Part shown: in pieces, positions 1-9,167 of the stretch
Layout of the letters: the number at the start of each line of letters is the position of its first letter
Numbering within the stretch: position 1 is the stretch's first letter
Assembly (NCBI GenBank): GCA_965199895.1
Contig: CBDATJ010000011.1
Coordinates: 1-64,000, forward strand
Source: Bin55 sp965199895
Lineage (GTDB): Bacteria > Pseudomonadota > Gammaproteobacteria > Pseudomonadales > Azotimanducaceae
Direction of reading: 5' to 3'
Length of the DNA stretch: 64,000 nucleotides
Position numbers and translations under genes: made by a program
Notes under the pieces: generated by a model
Databases searched by the model: none
The model's input: only the letters and a program-made list of their open reading frames with translations
What the model was told of the DNA's origin: nothing

Positions 1-536
1 TGAGGCGAATGAACATCCAATTAACCATGTCAGGGTCTAATGCTTTTGTAAGATCGTGGTATGTGAACTATGGCTATCTTTATAGGGTGGTGTCCATGTC
101 CAGAAATCTACTATTGCTTACATTCTCCCTGTTAGTAGCGGTGGCCACCTTCAATTTGGTCTCAACAGTAGTCGTGTTTGTCAATCAACGTAGGCAGGAT
201 ATTGCAGTGATACGAACCTTAGGTGGTAACCGAACACTGATTGGTATGACTTTTCTGATTTCAGCAACTTTCATTTCTCTCATCGGACTGCTTTTTGGTT
301 GTGTTGGGGGATGGGTTATTGGAACTCTGTTAGAACTAGGATTTCCTCAAGTAGAGAAACTTTTTGGAATGAATTTGATGTCCGAGTATGTGATTCAACT
401 GTTGAGGATCGAATTTGCTCTAACTGACATATTGATTGTTTGTGGAATTGGATTGGGTATTTCATTATTAGCCGCTGTCTATCCAGCATTTCGAGCAGCA
501 CGATTAGATCCGGCAGAGGTTCTACGTCATGACTGA
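1..536 (+). CDS. lolC: LolC/LolE-family lipoprotein-releasing permease, C-terminal part (5' truncated by window edge)
   Basis: The reading frame is open to the window edge (frame of base 3), so only about the last 178 residues are present. Three hydrophobic segments are visible, around residues 35-60, 80-105 and 135-160 of the visible part, and the protein ends in the FtsX-domain signature of lipoprotein-releasing permeases (VYPAFRAARLDPAEVLRHD). The family forms the inner-membrane part of the LolCDE ABC transporter, which extracts mature lipoproteins from the inner membrane and hands them to LolA. It overlaps lolD by 8 bases, so the two are translationally coupled. With a second permease after lolD the order is lolC-lolD-lolE, as in enterobacteria. 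The choice of LolC over LolE rests on position only. Confidence 0.88.
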   Translation, partial: RRMNIQLTMSGSNAFVRSWYVNYGYLYRVVSMSRNLLLLTFSLLVAVATFNLVSTVVVFVNQRRQDIAVIRTLGGNRTLIGMTFLISATFISLIGLLFGCVGGWVIGTLLELGFPQVEKLFGMNLMSEYVIQLLRIEFALTDILIVCGIGLGISLLAAVYPAFRAARLDPAEVLRHD

Positions 537-1215
537 AGTGCTTCGAGCAGTTGCTATATCAAGGTCCTATCGGGATGGCAGTCGCCTGCTGCAAATACTT
601 AATGATGTTCACCTCAGCGTTGCTGAGGGCGAGCAGGTGGCTATTCTGGGACCATCAGGCAGTGGCAAGAGCACACTATTGCATGTGTTAGCAGGTCTCT
701 TGAGTCCGGATGCTGGAGAGGTTTGGGTCGAGGATCAAATGCTTACTTACGCAAATGCTTCAAAGAAGGCGCGGATACGCAACCAATCAATGGGTTTTGT
801 GTATCAATTCCATCACTTGTTACCTGAATTTTCTGCAGTAGAAAACGTGGCAATGCCTCTATGGATTAGTAGCAAACTTTCACAACGTGAAATCTCCCAA
901 AAGTCCCGACATTTGTTGAAACTTATGGGTCTAGATGAACGATTGGATCATCATCCTCACCAACTGTCGGGAGGTGAAAAGCAGAGAGTCGCTGTTGCCA
1001 GAGCCCTGATTGCTGATCCTGCGGTGGTACTCGCGGATGAACCTACAGGAAACTTGGACTCAGAAAACGCAGAAATTGTTCTAGAACAACTGCTCGCACT
1101 TAAGCGCGAGTTCAATACTGCATTCGTACTCGTGACACACGATCAATCAACCGCAAAATTGATGGATCGAACGCTGTGGTTAAATGACGGGAACCTCTCC
1201 AGTGAGCAAAGATAG
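529..1215 (+). CDS. lolD: LolD, ATPase of the lipoprotein-releasing ABC transporter
   Basis: A 228-residue ABC ATPase of normal LolD length. Visible motifs are Walker A GPSGSGKST (about residues 42-50), the Q-loop region VYQFHHLLPEFSA typical of LolD/MacB-type ATPases, signature LSGGEKQRVAVARAL, Walker B VVLADEPTGNLD, and the H-loop in VTHDQS. It powers release of outer-membrane lipoproteins from the inner membrane by the flanking permeases. It starts inside the end of the upstream permease gene and runs into the start of the downstream one, which points to a single lolCDE transcript. Confidence 0.95.
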   Translation: MTEVLRAVAISRSYRDGSRLLQILNDVHLSVAEGEQVAILGPSGSGKSTLLHVLAGLLSPDAGEVWVEDQMLTYANASKKARIRNQSMGFVYQFHHLLPEFSAVENVAMPLWISSKLSQREISQKSRHLLKLMGLDERLDHHPHQLSGGEKQRVAVARALIADPAVVLADEPTGNLDSENAEIVLEQLLALKREFNTAFVLVTHDQSTAKLMDRTLWLNDGNLSSEQR

Positions 1216-2425
1216 AACACGGTTAAGTTTCACTTTGAAGATGGCATGGCGATTTGTCGTGTCCAAGAACAGTGGGTTGAGTCGGTTCACTAACTGGGTT
1301 GCTCTCATTGGACTGGTTTTGGGCCTAACGTTACTCGTTGTGGTGCTGTCTGTCTTCAATGGTTTCACCTCACTCTACCAAGAGAGTTTTTTTGAAGTAG
1401 CCCCCCATGCAGTCGTGCACGATCAGATAGATTACGATGAAGTGACGGAAACACTCCAAGAATACGAAGAAGTTTCCACCGTTGAACCCTTTATCGAGCT
1501 TCAAGTTCTACTGAGATCGGGTGCGGCAGGTCGTGCGACGACGACAACGAACTTGTTTGGATTTGACGAAAACAGTTCGAACCCGCTCTATCGACGTACC
1601 TTGGGGCAAGTTTCGACAAAAGAAGGAGTTGCTCCAGCAGCCATGGATCCGGAGATTATTCGGATATTGGGGTTAAACACGGGTGACTCAATCATTGCCA
1701 CGGCACCTGTCATCACCGATCAAGGTATATCCACCCGAACTGCTGTGTTTCAACTTGCTAATGAGAGGTACGATTTAAGGTTACCGGATGAATATGGAGA
1801 CAGCTTGATGTTGGTCCGATTAAGCGATCTGATCTCGCAAGGGGTGATCAACGCAAAACAAGTCAATCATCGAGTCACTGTATCGAATCCGTTGAAAGTG
1901 GACCAAATTATTCCTGAGTTCTCACGTGTCACAACTTGGGTCGATCAATATGGGAGCCTATTCTCTGCAATCAGGATGGAGAAAACGATCACATTTGTGA
2001 TGTTATTGTTTGCGGTAGCTCTGGCCGCACTCAATCTGGTCTCGTCTCAAGCGACACTCATCAACCGCAAGAGTGGGGACATTGCCATATTGCAGACCAT
2101 GGGCGCGGAAATGAAATGGATCAAATGGGTATTCACACTGCACGGAATGACGATTGTCGTATTAGGTACTGCTGTAGGAATTGGGCTGGGCTTATTGGTT
2201 GCTAACTATGCGATGGACATGGTCAATTGGTTCGTAGAACGCGTTGCAAACGACGGAGGCAGGCTTTTGGGCCCTGGTATCAATATCAACTATGTGATCA
2301 TCAAACCAGTAGATTTGATCTGGGCTAGCGTTGCAAGTCTCTGTATTGGATTTCTAGCGGTGCTCAGACCACTTTCCTTACTTTCAAAGAGCGATCCAGT
2401 CGAAGCACTAAATCGAATAGTTTGA
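1184..2425 (+). CDS. lolE: LolC/LolE-family lipoprotein-releasing permease
   Basis: A 413-residue permease with a transmembrane helix near residues 35-60, a large periplasmic domain, and three C-terminal helices carrying the FtsX core, ending SKSDPVEALNRIV. LolC and LolE are homologous subunits that bind the lipoprotein and LolA. The ATG at 1184 gives a 32-base overlap with lolD. An in-frame GTG at 1202 (protein beginning VSKDRTRLS) gives a 14-base overlap and is an equally plausible start, because the first six residues (MTGTSP) are not family-like. It is the last gene of the lol operon; an inverted repeat follows at 2505-2545. Confidence 0.9.
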   Translation: MTGTSPVSKDRTRLSFTLKMAWRFVVSKNSGLSRFTNWVALIGLVLGLTLLVVVLSVFNGFTSLYQESFFEVAPHAVVHDQIDYDEVTETLQEYEEVSTVEPFIELQVLLRSGAAGRATTTTNLFGFDENSSNPLYRRTLGQVSTKEGVAPAAMDPEIIRILGLNTGDSIIATAPVITDQGISTRTAVFQLANERYDLRLPDEYGDSLMLVRLSDLISQGVINAKQVNHRVTVSNPLKVDQIIPEFSRVTTWVDQYGSLFSAIRMEKTITFVMLLFAVALAALNLVSSQATLINRKSGDIAILQTMGAEMKWIKWVFTLHGMTIVVLGTAVGIGLGLLVANYAMDMVNWFVERVANDGGRLLGPGININYVIIKPVDLIWASVASLCIGFLAVLRPLSLLSKSDPVEALNRIV

Positions 2426-2504
2426 TGGAATCAGCTTTGTAGGCTCCAATTTAGAAAACACGCAGCTGATAAACCTTGTCTTTGTTTGTTCAGAAATGTA
2501 AATT

Positions 2505-2557
2505 GGATTGAGGGTAACTCTAAAATCTTGACTATCCCTCAATCCTCTAGACTAGAG
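2505..2557 (+). repeat. Nested inverted repeats between lolE and galU
   Basis: GGATTGAGGG (2505-2514) and its exact complement CCCTCAATCC (2536-2545) form a perfect 10-bp stem around a 21-base loop. Immediately after it is the 13-base palindrome CTCTAGACTAGAG (2545-2557), which ends 7 bases before the galU GTG. There is no T-run, so this is not a classical intrinsic terminator. A factor-dependent terminator, mRNA-processing hairpin or operator for galU are all possible. The symmetry is seen directly; the role is inference. Confidence 0.5.
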
Positions 2558-2564
2558 AACTTCA

Positions 2565-3386
2565 GTGATCAATAAATGTGTCTTTCTCGCAGCAGGATAC
2601 GGTACTCGATTCCTACCTGTCACCAAGTCGATTCCCAAAGAAATGTTACCGATTCTGGAAAAACCTCTCATTCAATATGGAGTAGAGGAAGCAGTAGAAG
2701 CAGGACTGACTGAGATTGCAGTTGTCACTGGAAGAGGTAAGAGAGCGATTGAGGATCACTTTGATGACAACATCGAACTTGAAAGCCATCTCAAGCGTGC
2801 GAATAAATTTCACTATCTAGAAGAACTACTATCGCTGACCAATCAATGCTCATTTTCGTATACCCGACAAAGACAGATGCTCGGGACAGGACACGCGGTT
2901 CTGACCAGTCGCGTGTTGGTGGGAGATGCACCATTCGCAGTCGTACTTTGCGACGATTTGTGCTTCAATCCTGATCAAGGGGTGCTCTCTCAACTCGTCG
3001 ATGTTTATCTCAAACACAAATGTTGTATAGTAGCAGTGGAAGAAGTTCCGACCGAACGGATCGACCGTTATGGGATCATTGATGCGCAGCTACAAGACGA
3101 CCAGAGTTATTTAGTGAATAGCTTGATCGAAAAACCAAAACCTGCTGATGCACCAAGTAATTTGGGTGTAGTCGGTCGGTACATCCTAGAGCCACAAATC
3201 TTTGACGAAATCGAGCGAACCGCTCCGGGTGTAGGAGGTGAAATTCAACTCACCGATGCGTTGAATTCACTCGCTCACCGTTCAAAAGTTGTCGCTTGCC
3301 GGTTCAAAGGATTGCGATTTGATTGCGGTTCAATCAACGGGTTTGTGGATGCAACCAACTATTGTTTAAAGGCGAGAAGCTACTGA
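2565..3386 (+). CDS. galU: UTP-glucose-1-phosphate uridylyltransferase
   Basis: A 273-residue nucleotidyltransferase that makes UDP-glucose from UTP and glucose-1-phosphate, feeding glycan, LPS and exopolysaccharide synthesis in the cytoplasm. The N-terminal signature LAAGYGTRFLPVTKSIPKEMLP (in two pieces: LAAGYGTRFLP and TKSIPKEMLP) is diagnostic of GalU. Further matches are QYGVEEAVEAG, the metal/substrate region VVLCDDLC, LIEKP, GRYIL and GGEIQLTDAL. It is about 25-30 residues shorter than the E. coli enzyme. The start is GTG at 2565; there is no better in-frame start before the LAAG motif. It is monocistronic by spacing (139 bases after lolE, 71 before the next gene). Confidence 0.93.
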   Translation: MINKCVFLAAGYGTRFLPVTKSIPKEMLPILEKPLIQYGVEEAVEAGLTEIAVVTGRGKRAIEDHFDDNIELESHLKRANKFHYLEELLSLTNQCSFSYTRQRQMLGTGHAVLTSRVLVGDAPFAVVLCDDLCFNPDQGVLSQLVDVYLKHKCCIVAVEEVPTERIDRYGIIDAQLQDDQSYLVNSLIEKPKPADAPSNLGVVGRYILEPQIFDEIERTAPGVGGEIQLTDALNSLAHRSKVVACRFKGLRFDCGSINGFVDATNYCLKARSY

Positions 3387-3457
3387 ACCTCCTCCTGTGA
3401 GAGAATTCCGACAAAATTGGCTGAATCGTTGGGAATTGCTGGTGATGGATTGAAGTA

Positions 3458-6400
3458 ATGATTCGGTTTATTGTCCACTGCATCAAAAGTTACACGCGTC
3501 AATTGACGTATTGGTGTATCTTTAGTACTATTCTGGTACTTTCGTACATGTTTTATGTATTGTATTACACCGATGCTGCAGCACAAGGTTTCTACGGGAC
3601 CATCGCACCAAATGCTAAACACATGATCTCGGTATTAGGTGGAATTCCTCTGCTTTTCACTATGTTTTGCATGTGTTTTTTGGGAGGAAGCGCGTTTTCT
3701 GTAGATCAGCGAGAGCGCATTCAAGAAGTGATGTTTTCACAGTCCATGAGCAACTTGAAGGTTGTGTTAGGCAAGACAGTAGGTCTAGCGACGGTGAGCA
3801 TATTCCCTCTAGTCGTGTTCATTGTCTCGCTACAAACCTTTGCGGTACTACACAGCATTGGGACTGATGCAGTACTGCACGGTTTTAAATGGTTGCCCGC
3901 GATTAAGTTTTTGTTGGTGACTTGTACTCTATCGGTGGGTCTATTTGCAGCGCTGTGCGTTGCGTTTAGTGTGCTGTTTCGGTATCACCTCATTTCGTTA
4001 GCTGCATTGATTTTTGCATTTTTGATGATCTCCATGTTGCTGACTGATGTCTCTGCTAATGGCTTTGCTTTCTTTGAGGGGCTCCCCCTCATTGCTTCTA
4101 TAGACTCGAGCTATGTTGCAAGTCCCCTTACCTTGATAGATTTCTTGAGATACTTCGGTTATCTCCTTATCTGTATTTTTCTAGTGTCCTGTGCAGGGCT
4201 GATGGTGACCCGTCGAGATTCCCAGAGGAGTTCGGCTTGGACAACTTTAGCAGTCAGTGGGGTGTTTGCAGTCGGTTGTTTTTCAGTCATCGCAAGTCAA
4301 GAAGCTGTTCGTAGAGATCATTTAGCACTGTGGAAGGAAACCGTGAGCGAGTTTGCTGAGCTCGCTGAAAAACAAGTAGATGTCCTGCAAATCACTGCAA
4401 ATGTGGAGATGAACCCAGGCACTGAACTGTCTGTTTCTACAACACTAGATCTACAAGTGCTTGATCCCAAAGCTGATCATTTCGTGATTGTGTTAAATCC
4501 TGGATTCACACTTGATCGAGTGGAGATTGACAATCAAGAGGTAGAAACCACCTTCGATGATGCGGGAGTTCTAAGGATCACCCCAAAGGTTGGGATTCCA
4601 GCAGACGGTACCTTGAGTGTAGACATCCACTATCGAGGTAGACCCAATCTAGAGTTTGGATATTCGGATACCGCACTTGATGTCGCAAACATTCCCAACT
4701 GGGATCAATTATTCAGGTATATGGGAACCGACAACGGTATTTTTCATTCACAATTTGTTGCTTTACCGGACGAGGTAGGGTGGTTGCCACGTTCGGGATT
4801 AGCGTTTAACCGATCACATAAGGATTTTTTTGACTCGGATGTGTCGTTAGCACTTCCAGATGAATGGCTCGCTGTGCTGCCTGGGCCTAGGGCTCAACAG
4901 CATCCTGATACTGGAAACGCGAACCGATTTACAACTTCAACACCAGTCTCAACGATTGACTTGTTTGCTGGACCATTCCATGCGGTGGATACGACAGTCG
5001 GTGACCATAAGTTTGAATTACTGACCCTGGAGGGTCAACTCGAACGAATGGGATTCCTGGATAACACCCTAGAACTATGGATGACGACTTTGGAAGAGGC
5101 TCTCGACAGTACTCGCGAAGACAGGTTTGAGTTTCCTTGTCAGGAGTTTCGACTGGTTTCCGTTCCTCACCCTTTTCGTTTGTATGGTGGAGGTGCATTC
5201 ATGAATTCAGCCACCTCTGGGGAATGTTTTGTTCTGATCAGAGAGCATGGGTTAACTACCATTGGTGAAGGCGGGTATGCACCCTATTTGGATAGTGTAC
5301 AGTGGACTGAAGAAATGCTTCGAGCAATAATGAAACAATGGGTGGAATCCTATTGGTCTTCAAATCTAGTAGGAGACAACATATACCTTGATTTTTATAG
5401 CTCTTATTGGGAGAACAACGTCGGATTCAGAGGCGAGGAAGGAGAAGCACTCTCGTTCTTGATAGAGAACTTAAATAACTTAGTGTGGTTCCGTAGTATG
5501 GATGCTTTTTCACCCAGTGCGTTCATACCGAGTGCAATGGGGTTTCATGGGAATGAGGTAACGGGTAGACGGTACTCTCAAACGATTCAGTTCGGCATGT
5601 TTCCCGGTCGATTTAGCCTTTTGTCTTACTATTTCAAACCACACTTTCGTCATTTGGACACTATCGACACCGTGGTGCCACAGTATGTGTTTGGTTCGGA
5701 GGAAATTCAGCAGGTGGCAGTAGACAATTCGATTGAGACTCTGCTTCAATCCGATCATGATCCTATCAAACTCGAAGCCCTAAGGCTTAAGTGTATGAAC
5801 ATCAGCCACAAGCTATTTCATTTCTTGGGTGTAGAGGACACAAAGAGGTTGCTACGGGAGTTAGTGGAGGCCTATCGGTACCAAAATCTATCGTTAGAAG
5901 ACTTTTATAACACTGCGGATTCATTAGATCTTGCCGTCCGTCAAATTCTTGGAAACTGGTATTCGTCGGTTGATACACCATCGCTCGTATTTTCGCTAGC
6001 AAAGTCTTCACCGCGTCAAGATAAGGAAATGGAGGGAGCATACTATCAAACGGTATTTGAAGTGAGCAATCTTGGTGAAGCTACAGCAGTCTTTAAACCT
6101 TCTGTACTGGGGGCATTTGATACATCAATCTACGGCGAGGCATTGGTAGCTAATTCACCCACGCTTAGCAGTCCAGATTATGTGAGCAACTACGATGGGT
6201 CTACGATTACCGTTCTCCCCGGTGAAAGTCTACAAGTTGGAATAGTTTCCAAGACTGAACCTTTTCGTGTAGCCCTACGAAACTTCAATTTAGCAGTAGG
6301 GGGTGGCCACTCGAGTATCGAAACTGTATTAGTTGAAGCAGACGACAGCTCGGTACCAGAGGAAAAGTTCGAAGGTTCGCAACCTAGTGATTGGCAACCT

Positions 6401-6922
6401 CCCAACAACCATGTCGGCAATATCATCATTGATGACCTAGATTCAAATTTTTCAGTCAATAACGGCACTGAACTGGAAGCACTCGCCACTTGGCGTCGCG
6501 TGAACTATTCAACAGCGTGGGGAGGACGAAAACGCACTTTTGCATTTACCAACCATCACCGACAGAAGAATTTAGCTTTCGAAACCGAACTTCCATCTAG
6601 TGGTACCTGGAGATTGGATTACCACGTTCCAGATTTTCGTGGGAGATGGAATGACTATACGTTCTACAATCTTCCAAGAGGCGCAGTGACCTACTCAGCG
6701 ACCTCTTTGTTTTGGGAATCGATTGCTGGAGAGTACGTTGTGACCTTTGAGTCTGAAGATCGGAACAGAGAGTACAGCCTTGAAATTACTCCAACGGATA
6801 GAGGATGGATGGAAATCGGACTCTTGGATTTAGACGCAGGTTCCACCAATGTCATTGTGAAACCACAAGCCCAAGACGAAAATCTGTTTGGTGATGCGAT
6901 TCGTTGGACAAAAATAAATTAG
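3458..6922 (+). CDS. Large ABC-2-type membrane protein with M1-aminopeptidase-like periplasmic region (catalytic motif missing)
   Basis: A 1154-residue protein. Residues 1-250 hold about six transmembrane helices laid out like ABC-2 permeases (GGSAFSVDQRERIQEVMFSQSMSN is the usual loop after the second helix, here read as GSAFSVDQRERIQEVM). A last helix lies near 265-285. The remaining 850 residues look periplasmic: beta-sandwich-like stretches, then a segment like M1 metallopeptidases. Where active enzymes read HExxHQWWGNLV, this protein reads QWVESYWSSNLV (around residue 630), so the zinc-binding histidines and catalytic glutamate are absent. Families joining an ABC-2 permease to an M1 domain are known, usually beside their own ATPase gene; here none is adjacent. 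I infer an export or peptide-binding role without proteolysis. The C-terminal end (about 900-1154) is unrecognised. Confidence 0.6.
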   Translation: MIRFIVHCIKSYTRQLTYWCIFSTILVLSYMFYVLYYTDAAAQGFYGTIAPNAKHMISVLGGIPLLFTMFCMCFLGGSAFSVDQRERIQEVMFSQSMSNLKVVLGKTVGLATVSIFPLVVFIVSLQTFAVLHSIGTDAVLHGFKWLPAIKFLLVTCTLSVGLFAALCVAFSVLFRYHLISLAALIFAFLMISMLLTDVSANGFAFFEGLPLIASIDSSYVASPLTLIDFLRYFGYLLICIFLVSCAGLMVTRRDSQRSSAWTTLAVSGVFAVGCFSVIASQEAVRRDHLALWKETVSEFAELAEKQVDVLQITANVEMNPGTELSVSTTLDLQVLDPKADHFVIVLNPGFTLDRVEIDNQEVETTFDDAGVLRITPKVGIPADGTLSVDIHYRGRPNLEFGYSDTALDVANIPNWDQLFRYMGTDNGIFHSQFVALPDEVGWLPRSGLAFNRSHKDFFDSDVSLALPDEWLAVLPGPRAQQHPDTGNANRFTTSTPVSTIDLFAGPFHAVDTTVGDHKFELLTLEGQLERMGFLDNTLELWMTTLEEALDSTREDRFEFPCQEFRLVSVPHPFRLYGGGAFMNSATSGECFVLIREHGLTTIGEGGYAPYLDSVQWTEEMLRAIMKQWVESYWSSNLVGDNIYLDFYSSYWENNVGFRGEEGEALSFLIENLNNLVWFRSMDAFSPSAFIPSAMGFHGNEVTGRRYSQTIQFGMFPGRFSLLSYYFKPHFRHLDTIDTVVPQYVFGSEEIQQVAVDNSIETLLQSDHDPIKLEALRLKCMNISHKLFHFLGVEDTKRLLRELVEAYRYQNLSLEDFYNTADSLDLAVRQILGNWYSSVDTPSLVFSLAKSSPRQDKEMEGAYYQTVFEVSNLGEATAVFKPSVLGAFDTSIYGEALVANSPTLSSPDYVSNYDGSTITVLPGESLQVGIVSKTEPFRVALRNFNLAVGGGHSSIETVLVEADDSSVPEEKFEGSQPSDWQPPNNHVGNIIIDDLDSNFSVNNGTELEALATWRRVNYSTAWGGRKRTFAFTNHHRQKNLAFETELPSSGTWRLDYHVPDFRGRWNDYTFYNLPRGAVTYSATSLFWESIAGEYVVTFESEDRNREYSLEITPTDRGWMEIGLLDLDAGSTNVIVKPQAQDENLFGDAIRWTKIN

Positions 6923-7001
6923 AGATGAAGGCTAACCCAGGACTATGACGCACCATTAACCAACCTAAAACTCTCCACACCCTCTTGTGTGATATCTCTA
7001 A

Positions 7002-8825
7002 GTGACTTCCACCAACCAACGTTCAGATGTGCAGACCTATTTGCGCCTCATCTCGTATATTCGAGGTAAGGTTTGGTTTCTTGTCATCGCGATATTGGTA
7101 TTCTGCTTTGCATCGCTCTCTGAAGTCTTCTTTGCTCAGGTGCTTGGTACCGTTGTCGATGTTTTCGATCCACCCACCCAAGACCAAGCAAATCAAGCGT
7201 TGAACCCCGAGTGGTACTGGCTTCCGGATTTATTCCTGCATCATTTGAGATGGCCCAAAGCTATTGCGTTTGCAGTCATGATTGGGATGGCAGCACTCGT
7301 ACGTGCTTTAAGCACTATCGTGGGAGAGTTTTTGCTCTCACGTGTTTCATTCTTAGTCGTTCATGCGATTCGTTGCGAGTTGCACGCCAGACTACTGGTA
7401 CTTCCTTGTAGTTATTTTGACAGTGCTCGACAGGGAGATTTATCTAACCGGCTAACAGATACCACCTCCAAATTGCGTGATACGGCTACGGATGTGTTGC
7501 GCATCTTGATGCAAGACGGCGGTAAATTGGTGTTCATGTTAGCAACCATGTTGCTAATCAATTGGCAGCTCACATGTTTATTCTTGATGTTAGCACCCGT
7601 GGTGGGTTTGGTTGTTCATCATGCTTCTTTGAGGTTTAGAAGGATCAGTCGAAACATTCAAACGTCAATGGGAGAAGTCACACATATCGGTCAAGAATCC
7701 GCGATGATGCACAAAGCCATACGTTCCTATAACGCCCAAGACCAACAAGCAGCAGCGTTTGAAAAAGCTAGTGAGCAGAATCGCAGACAACATCTCAAGT
7801 TAATCGCAACCAAAGCGATCAGCGCTCAGTTCATCCAGTTCCTGGTAGCGATAGCGATAGCGATTCTTGTGGGAATCCTGTTTTTGGAAGAAATCTCACA
7901 AGGCATGAGCCCGGGGCATTTGGTTACCTACATTGGTTTGGCGGGAGCGTTAGCCAGCCCCATCAAGAGATTGTCGGATGTCAATGCTCGAATACAGATA
8001 GGGTTAGCAGCTGCTACTGAGATTTTTGATCAGATTGACCTTGAGAAGGAACAAGACGAAGGATCGGAGTCGTTGGTGATCGATCAAGGTAGAGTTGTTT
8101 ATCAGGATGTTGGTTTGGTCTACACCGAGGGTGGAAGGCAAGTGTTATCGAATGTGTCTCTTGAAATCGAAGAAGGTCAAACGGTAGCCCTGGTGGGTTC
8201 CACTGGTGCAGGAAAGACATCACTCATCCACTTACTTCTTGGTTACTACGAGCCTACCCATGGTGAAATTTCAATTGATAGTAAACCACTATCATCCTTT
8301 ACCAAGAGCTCTCTTCGACACAACATAGCATTTGTTAGCCAGGATGTTCTACTATTCAATACCTCTATACGGGGAAACGTAGCCTATGGTTCGCTGAGGG
8401 ACGCGTCAGAAGTCGCAATTCAAGATGCGATCCGGCGTGCTCGTGTTGACCTCATTGTTGACCGTTTCCCAGAAGGATTGGACACCGTAGTGGGGGATCG
8501 TGGATCAAAACTTTCACACGGAGAGCGTCAGCGAATCCTCATCGCTCGGGCGATTTTGAAAGATGCACCGATTCTGATTTTGGACGAAGCAACTTCTTCA
8601 TTAGACAATGAATCCGAACGACTGATACAAGCCGCACTCAACGAAATGATGGTAGGTAGAACGACTCTAGTAGTAGCCCATCGGCTCACAACTATTGAAA
8701 ATGCAGATATGATCGCAGTCATGGAACAAGGACAGATTGTGGAGAGGGGTAAACACTCAGAGTTGCTAGCTCACGGTGGCAAATATGCGCTCTTTCATCA
8801 GTCGCAGTTTCGTGAAGCTGGCTGA
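7002..8825 (+). CDS. msbA: MsbA-type lipid A-core flippase (ABC exporter)
   Basis: A 607-residue ABC half-transporter: an N-terminal six-helix domain (about residues 20-320) and a C-terminal nucleotide-binding domain. Walker A is GSTGAGKTS, the signature is LSHGERQRILIARAIL (a variant of LSGGQ), Walker B is ILILDEATSSLD, and the H-loop is VAHRLTT. MsbA flips lipid A-core across the inner membrane. Context supports this: lpxK and kdsB follow in the same direction, as in the classic msbA-lpxK operon. It is some 25 residues longer than E. coli MsbA because of an insertion after the first helix (around residues 45-75, rich in D/P/Q/N). The start is GTG at 7002. A multidrug exporter is the alternative, less likely given the neighbours. 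Confidence 0.82.
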   Translation: MTSTNQRSDVQTYLRLISYIRGKVWFLVIAILVFCFASLSEVFFAQVLGTVVDVFDPPTQDQANQALNPEWYWLPDLFLHHLRWPKAIAFAVMIGMAALVRALSTIVGEFLLSRVSFLVVHAIRCELHARLLVLPCSYFDSARQGDLSNRLTDTTSKLRDTATDVLRILMQDGGKLVFMLATMLLINWQLTCLFLMLAPVVGLVVHHASLRFRRISRNIQTSMGEVTHIGQESAMMHKAIRSYNAQDQQAAAFEKASEQNRRQHLKLIATKAISAQFIQFLVAIAIAILVGILFLEEISQGMSPGHLVTYIGLAGALASPIKRLSDVNARIQIGLAAATEIFDQIDLEKEQDEGSESLVIDQGRVVYQDVGLVYTEGGRQVLSNVSLEIEEGQTVALVGSTGAGKTSLIHLLLGYYEPTHGEISIDSKPLSSFTKSSLRHNIAFVSQDVLLFNTSIRGNVAYGSLRDASEVAIQDAIRRARVDLIVDRFPEGLDTVVGDRGSKLSHGERQRILIARAILKDAPILILDEATSSLDNESERLIQAALNEMMVGRTTLVVAHRLTTIENADMIAVMEQGQIVERGKHSELLAHGGKYALFHQSQFREAG

Positions 8826-9167
8826 TTTCAGAGAGTTTTTCCAAAATTCAAACCTGTTTCAAGAGTTTCAGCTTGTAGTAGCGTTTGTTTGTGAGACATG
8901 GTCACTTTTTTGGCGGTTTTGAATCTGATGTTTAGGCTGTGAGTAGACTGTCGGTAGGGACTCCATGGGCTGGTGGATTTGAGAGTATTTGTGCTTAGCT
9001 TACCATATCCAACTATTCCATTTGACAGAAGATGCTTGGTCATGAAAATTTGTGGATATGACGAAAGATAGCTTGTAGTGATCTGCTTCAAACTGATATT
9101 CACGATAGTGCAGTTACCGGTGTTCGTTCAGTTTGGCTAGTTGTTCAACTAGAACTAACTGAGCTAA
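8826..9167 (+). other. Unusually long msbA-lpxK spacer ending in a hairpin at the lpxK start
   Basis: A 342-base stretch without a convincing gene; a 91-codon minus-strand frame has no recognisable features. The last 40 bases form a strong symmetric hairpin: TCAGTT (9128-9133) pairs with AACTGA (9157-9162), and CTAGTTG (9137-9143) with CAACTAG (9146-9152), leaving a 2-base tip. It ends 5 bases before the lpxK ATG and includes the only purine-rich candidate ribosome site (GAG at 9161). It could be an operator or a translational control hairpin. Confidence 0.5.

Noticed and set aside
8828..9103. 91-codon minus-strand ORF between msbA and lpxK
   Set aside because: No domain, no ribosome site, and stop-codon distribution like random sequence; the region is better read as spacer with a hairpin.
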